Below are positions 26,868 to 35,176 of a DNA stretch of 64,000 nt, piece by piece. Numbering within the stretch: the first letter of the stretch is position 1; each line of letters starts with the position of its first letter. The DNA comes from Porticoccus sp964395715 (GTDB lineage: Bacteria > Pseudomonadota > Gammaproteobacteria > Pseudomonadales > Porticoccaceae), in NCBI GenBank assembly GCA_964395715.1, contig CAYNAU010000003.1, positions 124,001 to 188,000 of the forward strand, written 5' to 3'. The position numbers and the translations under genes were made by a program. A model generated the notes under the pieces. That model saw only the letters and a list, made by a program, of their open reading frames with translations. It was not told where the DNA came from and ran no database searches.

Positions 26868-27555
26868 AGTGAAAAAATTAAGAAAGGTTGTTTTACATAT
26901 TCCTGCAAGAGAGGGAAGCAAGCGAGTACCTCGCAAGAACATCCGGGAAATGGCTGGTAACCCTATGATTTCATACGCAGCGAGGGCTTCGATAGATTCA
27001 GGCGTAACGGACAATATATACATAAATACTGATGCTCAAGAAATCATTGACTATGTTAAAAAATCACTCCCGGAAATGAAGATTTATAAGCGTAGAAAAA
27101 ATCTAGCCGATGATAGTGCGTCAAGCGATCAGTTTAATATGGATATAATAGAAGCACTTGAGCCAGATACTTTAATTATGATTAATCCTGTTTGTCCACT
27201 TATCGAGGCGAATGACATAAAAGAAGCATTAATAGCTTACCAACATGGCGATTCCGATACATTGATCACTTGCTCTACGACCCAAATGCAAACATTTTGT
27301 AATGATAGCCCTGTGAACATTAACCCAGATGAAGAGTTGGCACCCAGCCAAGTAAATCCTGTTGTGCAGATCTTAAATTGGGCTATAACCATCTGGGATG
27401 CAAAAGCATTTAAAGAGAGGTACCAGAAATTTGGCTACGCATCTCTTGGTACAGTTCGAACACTTTATCCAATTGATCATCTGAAAAGTTTTAAAGTCAG
27501 CGAGGAAAAGGATTTTTTGGTGTGTGAAGCATTGCTGAAAAGTAGACGATCCTAA
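26857..27555 (+). CDS. CMP-sugar cytidylyltransferase (NeuA-like)
   Basis: A 232-aa CMP-acylneuraminate/CMP-Kdo-type transferase. The CTP loop HIPAREGSKRVPRKNIREMA is at about residues 14-33, followed by YINTDAQEI, DDSASSDQFNMDIIEAL and NPVCPLIEANDI, as in NeuA and related enzymes. The ATG at 26857 is preferred to a TTG eight codons upstream, and overlaps the cyclase gene by 11 bp. Family members activate 2-keto acid sugars, so the building block is probably an ulosonic acid or mimic. No NeuB- or KdsA-type synthase is encoded nearby. Confidence 0.85.
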   Translation: MENKVKKLRKVVLHIPAREGSKRVPRKNIREMAGNPMISYAARASIDSGVTDNIYINTDAQEIIDYVKKSLPEMKIYKRRKNLADDSASSDQFNMDIIEALEPDTLIMINPVCPLIEANDIKEALIAYQHGDSDTLITCSTTQMQTFCNDSPVNINPDEELAPSQVNPVVQILNWAITIWDAKAFKERYQKFGYASLGTVRTLYPIDHLKSFKVSEEKDFLVCEALLKSRRS

Positions 27556-27569
27556 AAAATCAAAATTCT

Positions 27570-28250
27570 ATGCAACAAATTGTATCGACAAAAGAGATAT
27601 TTGCAAAAAAAGCTGCTTCACTTATTCTGGATCAAGCTCGAAACTGTAACGCAAAAGACAAAATCTTTAGACTTGCACTCACTGGCGGAAAAACACCGAT
27701 AGAAATATTTGAAGAAATTTTGGCTATTCAACATAAAGTTGACTGGAACGGTGTTGAACTTTTTTGGATAGACGAAAGGTGTGTTCCTGCAACATCAATG
27801 GACAGTAATTTTGGGGAGTGCGATCGTAAGCTCATACAAAAATTAATTCAAAAGCCAAAATATTATCCAATTTATTTCAATGGCCAAGCAAAAAAAGCTT
27901 CAGAGGAATATGAAGAATTGCTTGCGCATAAATTTGGTTCTAGTCTTCCTGGATTTGACATGGTACTCCTTGGTGTCGGCACGGATGGCCATGTAGCTTC
28001 ATTGTTTACTAGGGAGCAAGTGCTAGATACTTCTTCCTGGGTATTAACGACTAATTCGCCTAATCACCCCTACGAGAGGATAAGCCTAAGTATGCAGGTC
28101 ATTAATAATGCCAGATATAAGCTGTTTATAGTGAAAGGTCGCGAAAAAGAATGGGTATACAATGCCTGTATTGACGGAGTTAACTCTGAAGTACCTGCTT
28201 CATATGTGTCTTCCAACGATGATGGTACGTGCTGGTTAACCTCTTTTTGA
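27570..28250 (+). CDS. 6-phosphogluconolactonase-like protein
   Basis: A 226-aa protein of the PGL/NagB fold. LALTGGKTPIEIFEEI is near residue 33, LFWIDERCVPATSMDSNFGE near 65, and LLGVGTDGHVASLF near 132, all typical of 6-phosphogluconolactonase (SGGSTP, WxDER, GxGxDGHxASLFP). The ribosome site is weak. Core lactonases sit next to zwf; this one sits among sugar-nucleotide enzymes and probably hydrolyses a sugar lactone, perhaps one made by the Gfo enzyme. A deaminating or isomerising role like NagB is less likely given the WxDER motif. Confidence 0.82.
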   Translation: MQQIVSTKEIFAKKAASLILDQARNCNAKDKIFRLALTGGKTPIEIFEEILAIQHKVDWNGVELFWIDERCVPATSMDSNFGECDRKLIQKLIQKPKYYPIYFNGQAKKASEEYEELLAHKFGSSLPGFDMVLLGVGTDGHVASLFTREQVLDTSSWVLTTNSPNHPYERISLSMQVINNARYKLFIVKGREKEWVYNACIDGVNSEVPASYVSSNDDGTCWLTSF

Positions 28251-28262
28251 TAGTTCAAAAAT

Positions 28263-29468
28263 ATGAGCTTTAAAAAAAATCTATTCCTGATTTACTTGGT
28301 TTACTTTTCGCGAGCTAGCGTTTTGTTGCTGTTGCTGCCGTTGCTGATTCGCCGGCTAGGAGATCATTGGGGGACGTTTGCTACTCTATTGAGTTTTATT
28401 CAGTTGTCTACAACAGTCATTGAGTATGGCTTTGGGGTGACAGGAACCAAAAGTATAGCTCAAGGAGAAGATAGAGCAAAAACTGTGGTTTCAATATTTT
28501 CAGCGCAGCTCTTTCTTTTTTTCGTTATATCTCTTTTGTCTATACCGCTTCTGTGGGCATTGAAACTGACTATAGTTGAGCATGTGCTCACTTTGGGGAT
28601 AGTTTTCTTCATGGGTGTGTCCCCGCTATGGTTCTTCCGGGGTGTTGAAAATATATTTTGGATGTCCTTTTTTGAGGTCTTTTCTAAATTTATTGTTCTA
28701 TTGACGATTTACTTTTTCGTTGAGCAGGCAGATGATTTTGTTATAGCGGTCCAGGCTTATTTCTTGGGAGCGATTATACCATCCCTTGCGGGATTGTATT
28801 TGATCATCATTAAGTATGATGTTTCATTTGAAAAGACAAATTTAACTTCGGCAATAAAAGAAAACCTGAAAAATGGTGTTTATTTTTTTGGTGTTAGGGT
28901 GTCTGGTATATTGTTGAGTGTAGGTGGTAGTCTAATTACAGGTTTGCTTGGAAATCCGCTTCTAGCAGGTGAGTTTGCAATTGCCGAAAGATCTATTTCG
29001 GCAGTGAGAAGTATACTCTTTCCAGCGTGGGATGTTGTTTTTCCAAGAATTATTGCTTTGTTCTCCAAGGATAAAGAGGGCAGCCATCAGTTTAGATTGG
29101 CTTCCAATACGGCAATGACATTATTTGCTTTTGCCAGTAGTGCTGGACTTTTTTTCTTTTCGAATGAAGTCGTTAAGTTTTTTTCAGGTGAAATTGATAG
29201 CCAGACTGTAGTCCTTGTGCAGATAATGTCTTTGTCTCCAGTTTTTGTCTCGCTTATAAATGGGTTAGGGTTAAGTTATCTAGTTCCTTCTGACATGAGT
29301 AAACAATTTTTTATTTCAATATTCATTGGATCTGTAATTTATATTATTTCTGCATTCGCCGTATCACTTTTACAGACACCAATAATCTATTTGAGTTTTT
29401 TTTATGTTTTAAGTTTGTGTGTTTCTCTAATTGCAACAATATTTTTTGCCCGCAAAAGAAATGCTTAA
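28263..29468 (+). CDS. wzx: Wzx-type flippase (MOP superfamily)
   Basis: A 401-aa inner-membrane protein with about twelve hydrophobic segments that moves undecaprenyl-linked repeat units to the periplasm. The N-terminal NLFLIYLVYFSRASVLLLLL and FATLLSFIQLSTTVIEYGFG segments are typical of the polysaccharide transporter branch. Starts 12 bp after the lactonase gene. Its presence with wzy and wzz marks the island as a Wzx/Wzy-dependent pathway. O-antigen, capsule or exopolysaccharide cannot be told apart. Confidence 0.88.
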   Translation: MSFKKNLFLIYLVYFSRASVLLLLLPLLIRRLGDHWGTFATLLSFIQLSTTVIEYGFGVTGTKSIAQGEDRAKTVVSIFSAQLFLFFVISLLSIPLLWALKLTIVEHVLTLGIVFFMGVSPLWFFRGVENIFWMSFFEVFSKFIVLLTIYFFVEQADDFVIAVQAYFLGAIIPSLAGLYLIIIKYDVSFEKTNLTSAIKENLKNGVYFFGVRVSGILLSVGGSLITGLLGNPLLAGEFAIAERSISAVRSILFPAWDVVFPRIIALFSKDKEGSHQFRLASNTAMTLFAFASSAGLFFFSNEVVKFFSGEIDSQTVVLVQIMSLSPVFVSLINGLGLSYLVPSDMSKQFFISIFIGSVIYIISAFAVSLLQTPIIYLSFFYVLSLCVSLIATIFFARKRNA

Positions 29469-30411
29469 CTTAAAAAATAAATACAGGTCAGAGGCTATTT
29501 CATTTGCAAGCCCTCTATCAGCAAGAGCATGGCTCAGCTTGTTGAACGCAGATAAGTATCTTGGTCTTTCACTTAAAAGAAATATAAAAGAAACTAGCCG
29601 GAATAAACTTGGCTTCACTTTCTCATCTAATGAAATTGGATATCATGGGAAATATAATCCCAACGCAGATAACGTTATCTTAGGCACTTCATATGCTATG
29701 GGGTTTGGGGTTGATGAGGGGTGTAACTGGTATGAGTTATCAGAAGACTTTTCAAATAACTACTTTAATCTTGGAATGCCGGTATCACCACAAAATCATT
29801 TGAATGCTCTCAATCAATTTTATGAAGGAGATTATAAAAAACTTATCTATATCTACCATCCTAATATCTGGATAACAGCACTAGGTTTCTATGTCGCGAA
29901 TGAACTGGATATGGATATTTTCAAATATAAAAAATGGCGTTCAGATTATATTTCATTAATTAGGCTTGTCCCCCGTTGGGGTCTAAAGGCAGTTAGAAAC
30001 AGAGTCAAAAGGTTGGACTTAACGGAAGTGGTGCAAACTGTAAGGTATAAAGTAAGTACCCACTACTCATATTACAATATTTCGAAATGTGAGATTTATA
30101 CTTATAAAATACTAGAGCACTTTAAAGAGCTATTTAATAGATTTGACTCTGTAAAGATATACAGAGTACCTATTAAGGAGCAAATTCTGTTTCTATCGAC
30201 TTCTAACGACAAACTACGTCATATAAACGTTAATTATGATGTTTTATGGGATATTTTTAGAAATACAATAAGTTCCTTAAATTCTAATGTTCAAATATAT
30301 GATCTAACTACTAAAAGATACGGTTTTGATATGTCTGATTATTTACCCAACGACACTCATTGGAGCCCTTCTGGAAATCAGAAATTCTACGAGATTATTA
30401 AATATGGTTAA
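29461..30411 (+). CDS. SGNH/GDSL-like protein, possible polysaccharide O-acyl modifier
   Basis: A 316-aa protein without a family I can name firmly. VILGTSYAMGFGVDEGCNWY at about residues 67-86 resembles SGNH block I with GDS changed to GTS. The C-terminal NDTHWSPSGNQKFYEII matches the DxxH block V of SGNH/AlgX-like proteins. No signal peptide or membrane segment is evident, so it appears cytoplasmic. The ATG at 29461 overlaps the end of wzx by 8 bp. It may add or remove an acyl group; a catalytically dead homologue is possible. Confidence 0.6.
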   Translation: MLNLKNKYRSEAISFASPLSARAWLSLLNADKYLGLSLKRNIKETSRNKLGFTFSSNEIGYHGKYNPNADNVILGTSYAMGFGVDEGCNWYELSEDFSNNYFNLGMPVSPQNHLNALNQFYEGDYKKLIYIYHPNIWITALGFYVANELDMDIFKYKKWRSDYISLIRLVPRWGLKAVRNRVKRLDLTEVVQTVRYKVSTHYSYYNISKCEIYTYKILEHFKELFNRFDSVKIYRVPIKEQILFLSTSNDKLRHINVNYDVLWDIFRNTISSLNSNVQIYDLTTKRYGFDMSDYLPNDTHWSPSGNQKFYEIIKYG

Positions 30412-31165
30412 TCCAGACGTACCACGACTAGCCAATATGTTAGTAGAGGCTAGAATTGAAAATAGAAAATTATCAGATAGCGCTGCTAATTCTTTTTATG
30501 GCCTGACAATTGATAATGGTTATGAAATACAAAAGAAAGTTATAGCCTTATCAAAGGATAACGTTATCGGATGGAAGCTGGGTGGGACAAATGCGGCAAC
30601 TAGAACTTTTTTTGGTATAGACAGTTGTTATTGGGGTCCTATTTTTTATCCTGGTCTTGTTGCTGAGAACAGAAAATTGCACCTTACTTCTGGTGAAATT
30701 GAAATAGCTGTTAAAACCAATATTAGAAATAGTGCAGGAATCCTGGCTACACCTGAAAATATAGGGGAATTTATAGACGAGATAGCATTGTCTGTGGAAT
30801 TTCCATATGGGGTCATTTCTGATTATCAGAAAGCTGGTATTTCTTCACTGATCGCCGATTGCTGCGCATCTGGGCAAGTTGTCCTGGGTGAAAGTGTTCC
30901 TTTCTTTGAGCCGAGTAGTGCTGAAAATATAACCCTTTGTGTTAATGGTTCTAATTTGCTTTTTGCCAACTCTGATACATTGGTAGATGGTTTGGTCAGA
31001 ACTTTATGTGTTTTTATAAACCGTAGTAGAGATATGGGTTTTCCACTTGTCTCTAACCAATGGATTTTCACTGGTGGGTTAAGTCCTTTGATCGGTTTCC
31101 ACTCTGGTGACTGTGTTGAGGTGATTTCTACTTCTCTGCCTGATTTAAAGTTCACGGTGATCTAG
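30404..31165 (+). CDS. MhpD-family 2-keto-acid hydratase/decarboxylase homologue
   Basis: A 253-aa protein of the 2-keto-4-pentenoate hydratase / 4-oxalocrotonate decarboxylase family. IGWKLGGTNAATRTFFGID near residue 48 fits the family's GxKxG region. The metal site ExE is present in SGEIEIAVKT and the third glutamate in ALSVEFPYG. C-terminal FTGGLSPLIGFHSGDCVEV also fits. The family normally works in aromatic meta-cleavage; none of those genes are here. In this operon it more likely adds or removes water on a 2-keto-acid intermediate. It overlaps the SGNH gene by 8 bp and abuts the next gene with no spacer. Confidence 0.8.
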   Translation: MVNPDVPRLANMLVEARIENRKLSDSAANSFYGLTIDNGYEIQKKVIALSKDNVIGWKLGGTNAATRTFFGIDSCYWGPIFYPGLVAENRKLHLTSGEIEIAVKTNIRNSAGILATPENIGEFIDEIALSVEFPYGVISDYQKAGISSLIADCCASGQVVLGESVPFFEPSSAENITLCVNGSNLLFANSDTLVDGLVRTLCVFINRSRDMGFPLVSNQWIFTGGLSPLIGFHSGDCVEVISTSLPDLKFTVI

Positions 31166-31936
31166 ATGTCAGTACCACTTGATTTTTTACGAAAAACCTA
31201 TCAAAAGCTAGAGACAGAATATAAAAAGATTGGTCGATTTTCTGGTAGTGATAAAGAATATTGGCTTAAATTAAAAAACCGTTATGTGGGAAGAAGAGGT
31301 TTTATTATTGGTAATGGCCCTAGCTTGTTACCATCTGATTTAGAAAAACTTAAAAATGAAATTACAATTGCATCAAATAAAATATATTTAATATTTAATA
31401 AAACAACATGGAGGCCAACAATCTACACGGTTGCGGATCATATTTTATGGCCAAAAATAAATCAAGAGGCTTTAGAACACTTCAAAACCGTACATATTCC
31501 AAATTATTTGGACTCACCGCAATCTGACAACGTTGTATATTGGCGGTCGCCATTCTCATTATTTACAAAGAAGTTCTCAGGGGACATGTCATATGGGGCT
31601 TATGGAGGACATACTGTCACATTCGAGAACATACAAATTGCTTATCATCTTGGCTTAAATCCTATTTACTTGATAGGTTGTGACCATAGTTATTCTGGCG
31701 AGGGTGTCGTAACCCCTGGTATTACAATTCGCCAGAGTAGCCATGTCAGCCATTTTCACCCTGATTACCGAAAGGAAGGTGAAATCGTCATGCCGGCGGC
31801 GATAAGTAAAATGGAATCTTCCTACTCTTTGGCTAAAAAATATATTGAAAGTCGTGGAGGTGAAATTTATAACGCAACGAGAGGGGGAAAGTTAGAGATA
31901 TTTAACAGGGTGGATTTGGATAAGGTGATTATGTGA
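31166..31936 (+). CDS. DUF115/MptE-like or GT42-like glycosyltransferase
   Basis: A 256-aa protein. The motif GFIIGNGPSLLPSDLEKLKN near residue 45 followed by IASNKIYLIF and WRPTIYTVADHI is shared by the MptE-like DUF115 (Maf flagellin glycosyltransferase) family and, more loosely, GT42 sialyltransferases; GLNPIYLIGCDHSYSG is near 170. Both relatives use CMP-activated nonulosonic acids, so this is the best candidate for transferring the sugar activated by the NeuA-like enzyme. It overlaps wzy by 4 bp. Confidence 0.68.
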   Translation: MSVPLDFLRKTYQKLETEYKKIGRFSGSDKEYWLKLKNRYVGRRGFIIGNGPSLLPSDLEKLKNEITIASNKIYLIFNKTTWRPTIYTVADHILWPKINQEALEHFKTVHIPNYLDSPQSDNVVYWRSPFSLFTKKFSGDMSYGAYGGHTVTFENIQIAYHLGLNPIYLIGCDHSYSGEGVVTPGITIRQSSHVSHFHPDYRKEGEIVMPAAISKMESSYSLAKKYIESRGGEIYNATRGGKLEIFNRVDLDKVIM

Positions 31937-33300
31937 GTGTCGCGCTAACAACCACTTATTTTTTTATTCTTCTTTCATTTGCGTTATTACCTTTTAACGC
32001 ACTTCCGATTTTCGGGAATTATCTTGGCGAAGCCTCAGGCGAAGGCGCTTTATATCCATTGTTTGTGGCTACATTTATCTATTTTTCTCGTAAGTGGTAT
32101 GACATATTGATGAGCCGCCTATATATAAAAAAAAGACCGCTTATACTTTTTTTAGTATGCACTTCTCTTTTTTTACTTGTTCCATTTTTAGCTAACCTAG
32201 ATGCCATTCTCTCAGCATTTTATATGAATAAAGGAGGCTTATTTAGGTTTATAACACAATCATCTCTTTTTCTAATCTGTTTTATGTCAGCCTTTATGAT
32301 GCGAGATGTTCTCTCAACTCAAAAAAACTATTTGACTTGCTTAAGAGTGCTTAGGGTATCTTTCTTTCTGGTTATTTTCTTTTCTTTTTTTCAATATTTG
32401 GTGTACTACCACTCTGTTGCAAAAAACATTTATTTATATGTTGGTCAATATATCTACGAAGATGGGGTCATCGATTACGCCTTAAACGTTCGGCAGGGGC
32501 TAGGGTTACACTCTGTTTCACAAGAACCATCTTTTTTGGCGATGTATCTGGCAGTCACTTTTCCATATGTTTTTTTTCTAGCAGGTTCTGTTGTCAATAA
32601 AGCTTTTATATTTGTTATTTCTTCAGTAGTTGTTTATCTTTCCTGGTCTAGGACAGCCTATATCATTTTCATGATTCAATGTGTTATTGCAGTTTATATC
32701 ATGTATTTCAAGTATATTAAGCTGGTTACATTGCTTACACTTTTTGTATTTACCTTGCTTATCTTATACTTGCTTTTTCAAGATACCCATATAGGTGGAA
32801 TTCTTGCTAGCACTCTTAACGTTAATGAAAGTGGTTCCAGTTCGGCAAGGTTGGGTGCCGCCTACTCTGCACTTATAGCTTGGTTAAAACATGGTTTTTT
32901 TGTTGGTGTTGGTGTTGGCCAGTCTGGATATTACTTGGTCGATTACTTGCCAGATTGGGCTTTTTTAAGCAATGACACGTGGGATGTTTTTAATGGCATC
33001 CGATGGCCGCCCATCCATAATCTTTGGGTCAGAGTACTGCTCGAAACTGGTCTACTTGGCTTTTTTCTAACGATTTCTATTTTTTGGATATTATTCCTAA
33101 GAATTAATCACATTCTTAAACTTAAGCATTTCTCACATAGTAGTCCCGATCATTTAGGTTATGCGTCCATGATGTCTCTAGCTGGTGTTTTTCTGATTAT
33201 GCTTAATCGAGAAACGATCACCAATATGAATATTTGGCTCTCACTAGGGTTAATCCTCTCCTATATCCGTTTAAACACTTCATGTCGGACAGAAAGTTGA
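31933..33300 (+). CDS. wzy: Wzy-type O-antigen/exopolysaccharide polymerase
   Basis: A 455-aa inner-membrane protein with ten or more hydrophobic segments and a large periplasmic loop at about residues 295-365, the O-antigen ligase/polymerase pattern. QGLGLHSVSQEPSFLAMYLA and the SWSRTAY segment are typical of the family. The start is GTG at 31933 inside the preceding stop region. Polymerase is preferred to WaaL ligase because of its position between wzx and the terminal glycosyltransferase. Confidence 0.82.
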   Translation: MSVALTTTYFFILLSFALLPFNALPIFGNYLGEASGEGALYPLFVATFIYFSRKWYDILMSRLYIKKRPLILFLVCTSLFLLVPFLANLDAILSAFYMNKGGLFRFITQSSLFLICFMSAFMMRDVLSTQKNYLTCLRVLRVSFFLVIFFSFFQYLVYYHSVAKNIYLYVGQYIYEDGVIDYALNVRQGLGLHSVSQEPSFLAMYLAVTFPYVFFLAGSVVNKAFIFVISSVVVYLSWSRTAYIIFMIQCVIAVYIMYFKYIKLVTLLTLFVFTLLILYLLFQDTHIGGILASTLNVNESGSSSARLGAAYSALIAWLKHGFFVGVGVGQSGYYLVDYLPDWAFLSNDTWDVFNGIRWPPIHNLWVRVLLETGLLGFFLTISIFWILFLRINHILKLKHFSHSSPDHLGYASMMSLAGVFLIMLNRETITNMNIWLSLGLILSYIRLNTSCRTES

Positions 33301-34046
33301 AACATAAAATTATTAATTGTGATATAGACAACATCTCATACAGAAATGCATTAGATAAAGTTGTATCACTGGCTATATCTAAAAGAGGATATGTCTGTTT
33401 AGTAAATGTGCATATGCTTATCGAGTCATACGACGACCCTCATTTCTGCAATATTGTCAATCAATCCGACTTATCATTACCAGATGGAATGCCTGTCGCT
33501 AAGTCATTTAGTCTCTTATATGACATAGATCAAAAGCGAATCGCTGGTATGAATTTTATTCAAGATATTTTCTGTGAGTGTAGACAACATCAATTGAAAA
33601 TATTTATTTATGGTTCTACTGATAATGTGCTGATAAAAACCAGAGATAAGCTTATCAAGGATTTTCCCGGCTTGGAGTTATCTTTTTTTTCTCCTCCTTT
33701 TCGCCCCCTTACTTTACAAGAGAAGCATGATGTTATTGATATGGTTAACTCTGCTTCTCCTGATCTTATTGTTGTGGCTTTGGGCTGCCCTAAACAGGAA
33801 AAGTGGATGTATGAGCACAGAGATGTAATCTCTGGATGTATGGTTGGTTTGGGTGGGGCTCTGTCAGTCTATGCTGGAGAAATTTCACGTGCTCCTCTCT
33901 GGATGCAACAGGCTGGTTTAGAGTGGCTTTATCGCTTATCAAAAGAACCGCGTAGACTTTTCTCTAGATACGCTTACACAAATTCTAAGTTTCTTATGTT
34001 GCTATTTATTCAATTTTTTCGTGTGAAATTTCGTGGGGTTAAATAG
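33282..34046 (+). CDS. WecG/TagA/CpsF-family glycosyltransferase
   Basis: A 254-aa GT26-family enzyme. LVNVHMLIESYDDPHF is near residue 40, the conserved SDLSLPDGMPVAKSF near 62, and VALGCPKQEKWMYEHRD near 166, with MVGLGGALSVYAGEISRAP near 185. Relatives transfer N-acetylmannosamine(-uronate) or glucose onto lipid-linked intermediates. The ATG at 33282 overlaps wzy by 19 bp; an in-frame upstream start within wzy lacks support. With the DUF115-like protein it is one of only two transferases in the run. Confidence 0.88.
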   Translation: MSDRKLKHKIINCDIDNISYRNALDKVVSLAISKRGYVCLVNVHMLIESYDDPHFCNIVNQSDLSLPDGMPVAKSFSLLYDIDQKRIAGMNFIQDIFCECRQHQLKIFIYGSTDNVLIKTRDKLIKDFPGLELSFFSPPFRPLTLQEKHDVIDMVNSASPDLIVVALGCPKQEKWMYEHRDVISGCMVGLGGALSVYAGEISRAPLWMQQAGLEWLYRLSKEPRRLFSRYAYTNSKFLMLLFIQFFRVKFRGVK

Positions 34047-34050
34047 AAAA

Positions 34051-35166
34051 ATGAAAGTTGCCTTAATTACAGGTATTACCGGTCAAGATGGTTCTTATTT
34101 AGCAGAATTTTTACTCGATAAAGGTTATGAAGTTCATGGTTTAAAAAGACGGTCCTCGACTTTTAATACGCAGAGAATTGATCATATATACCAGGATCCA
34201 CATACAGTAAATAAACATCTGATTCTTCATTATGGTGACCTTTCTGATGCGTCTAACCTTGTTCGGATTATGCAAGAAGTGAAGCCTGATGAAGTTTATA
34301 ATCTTGGTGCTCAATCTCACGTAGCGGTTTCATTCGATTCTCCAGAGTATACTGCGGACGTGGATGCACTTGGAGCCCTTAGATTATTGGAGGCTATACG
34401 TCTACTCGGCTTGGAGAAGAAAACCAAATTCTATCAGGCATCAAGTTCAGAACTTTACGGGCTTGTTCAGGAAATTCCGCAGAAAGAATCTACACCTTTC
34501 TATCCGAGGTCCCCATACGCAGTAGCAAAGCTCTATGCATATTGGATTACAGTTAATTATAGAGAGGCATACGGTCTATATGCTTGTAACGGTATATTAT
34601 TCAACCATGAATCCCCGAGAAGAGGAGAAACGTTTGTTACTCGAAAAATCACTCGCGGCCTTTCAAATATTTCACAAGGCCTAGAGCAGTGTCTCTATAT
34701 GGGCAACATGGATTCTCTCCGTGACTGGGGACATGCCAAAGACTACGTGCGGATGCAATGGTTAATGTTACAACAAGAGAAACCTGAGGACTTTGTCATA
34801 GCTACAGGTATCCAGTATTCCGTTCGTGATTTTATACGTTGGGCTGCATTAGAGCTTGGTGTCACACTTCGCTTTGAGGGTTCAGGGGTTGATGAAACAG
34901 GCATTGTTGACTCCATTACCGGCGATAAGGCTCCTGCTCTAAATGTTGGAGATGTAATTATCAGGGTTGATCCTCGTTACCTCCGCCCTTCTGAAGTCGA
35001 CACTTTATTGGGAGACCCAACTTACGCCAAGGATAAGTTGGGTTGGATTCCACAAATTACTGTTCAAGATATGTGTGCTGAAATGGTCGCAGAAGATTTG
35101 AAAGTTGCTCGTCGCCATGCGTTTTTAAAGGATCACGGTCACGATGTACAAGTGACGCTAGAGTAG
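34051..35166 (+). CDS. gmd: GDP-mannose 4,6-dehydratase
   Basis: Converts GDP-D-mannose to GDP-4-keto-6-deoxy-D-mannose. The 371-aa extended SDR starts MKVALITGITGQDGSYLAEF, carries KRRSSTFNTQRIDHIY, the catalytic Tyr/Lys in SPYAVAKLYAYW, and LFNHESPRRGETFVTRKITR, all near-invariant in Gmd. The usual start six codons downstream of an upstream in-frame ATG is chosen. Followed by fcl after 10 bp, so the product is GDP-L-fucose. Confidence 0.96.
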   Translation: MKVALITGITGQDGSYLAEFLLDKGYEVHGLKRRSSTFNTQRIDHIYQDPHTVNKHLILHYGDLSDASNLVRIMQEVKPDEVYNLGAQSHVAVSFDSPEYTADVDALGALRLLEAIRLLGLEKKTKFYQASSSELYGLVQEIPQKESTPFYPRSPYAVAKLYAYWITVNYREAYGLYACNGILFNHESPRRGETFVTRKITRGLSNISQGLEQCLYMGNMDSLRDWGHAKDYVRMQWLMLQQEKPEDFVIATGIQYSVRDFIRWAALELGVTLRFEGSGVDETGIVDSITGDKAPALNVGDVIIRVDPRYLRPSEVDTLLGDPTYAKDKLGWIPQITVQDMCAEMVAEDLKVARRHAFLKDHGHDVQVTLE

Positions 35167-35176
35167 GGTGTGACAG

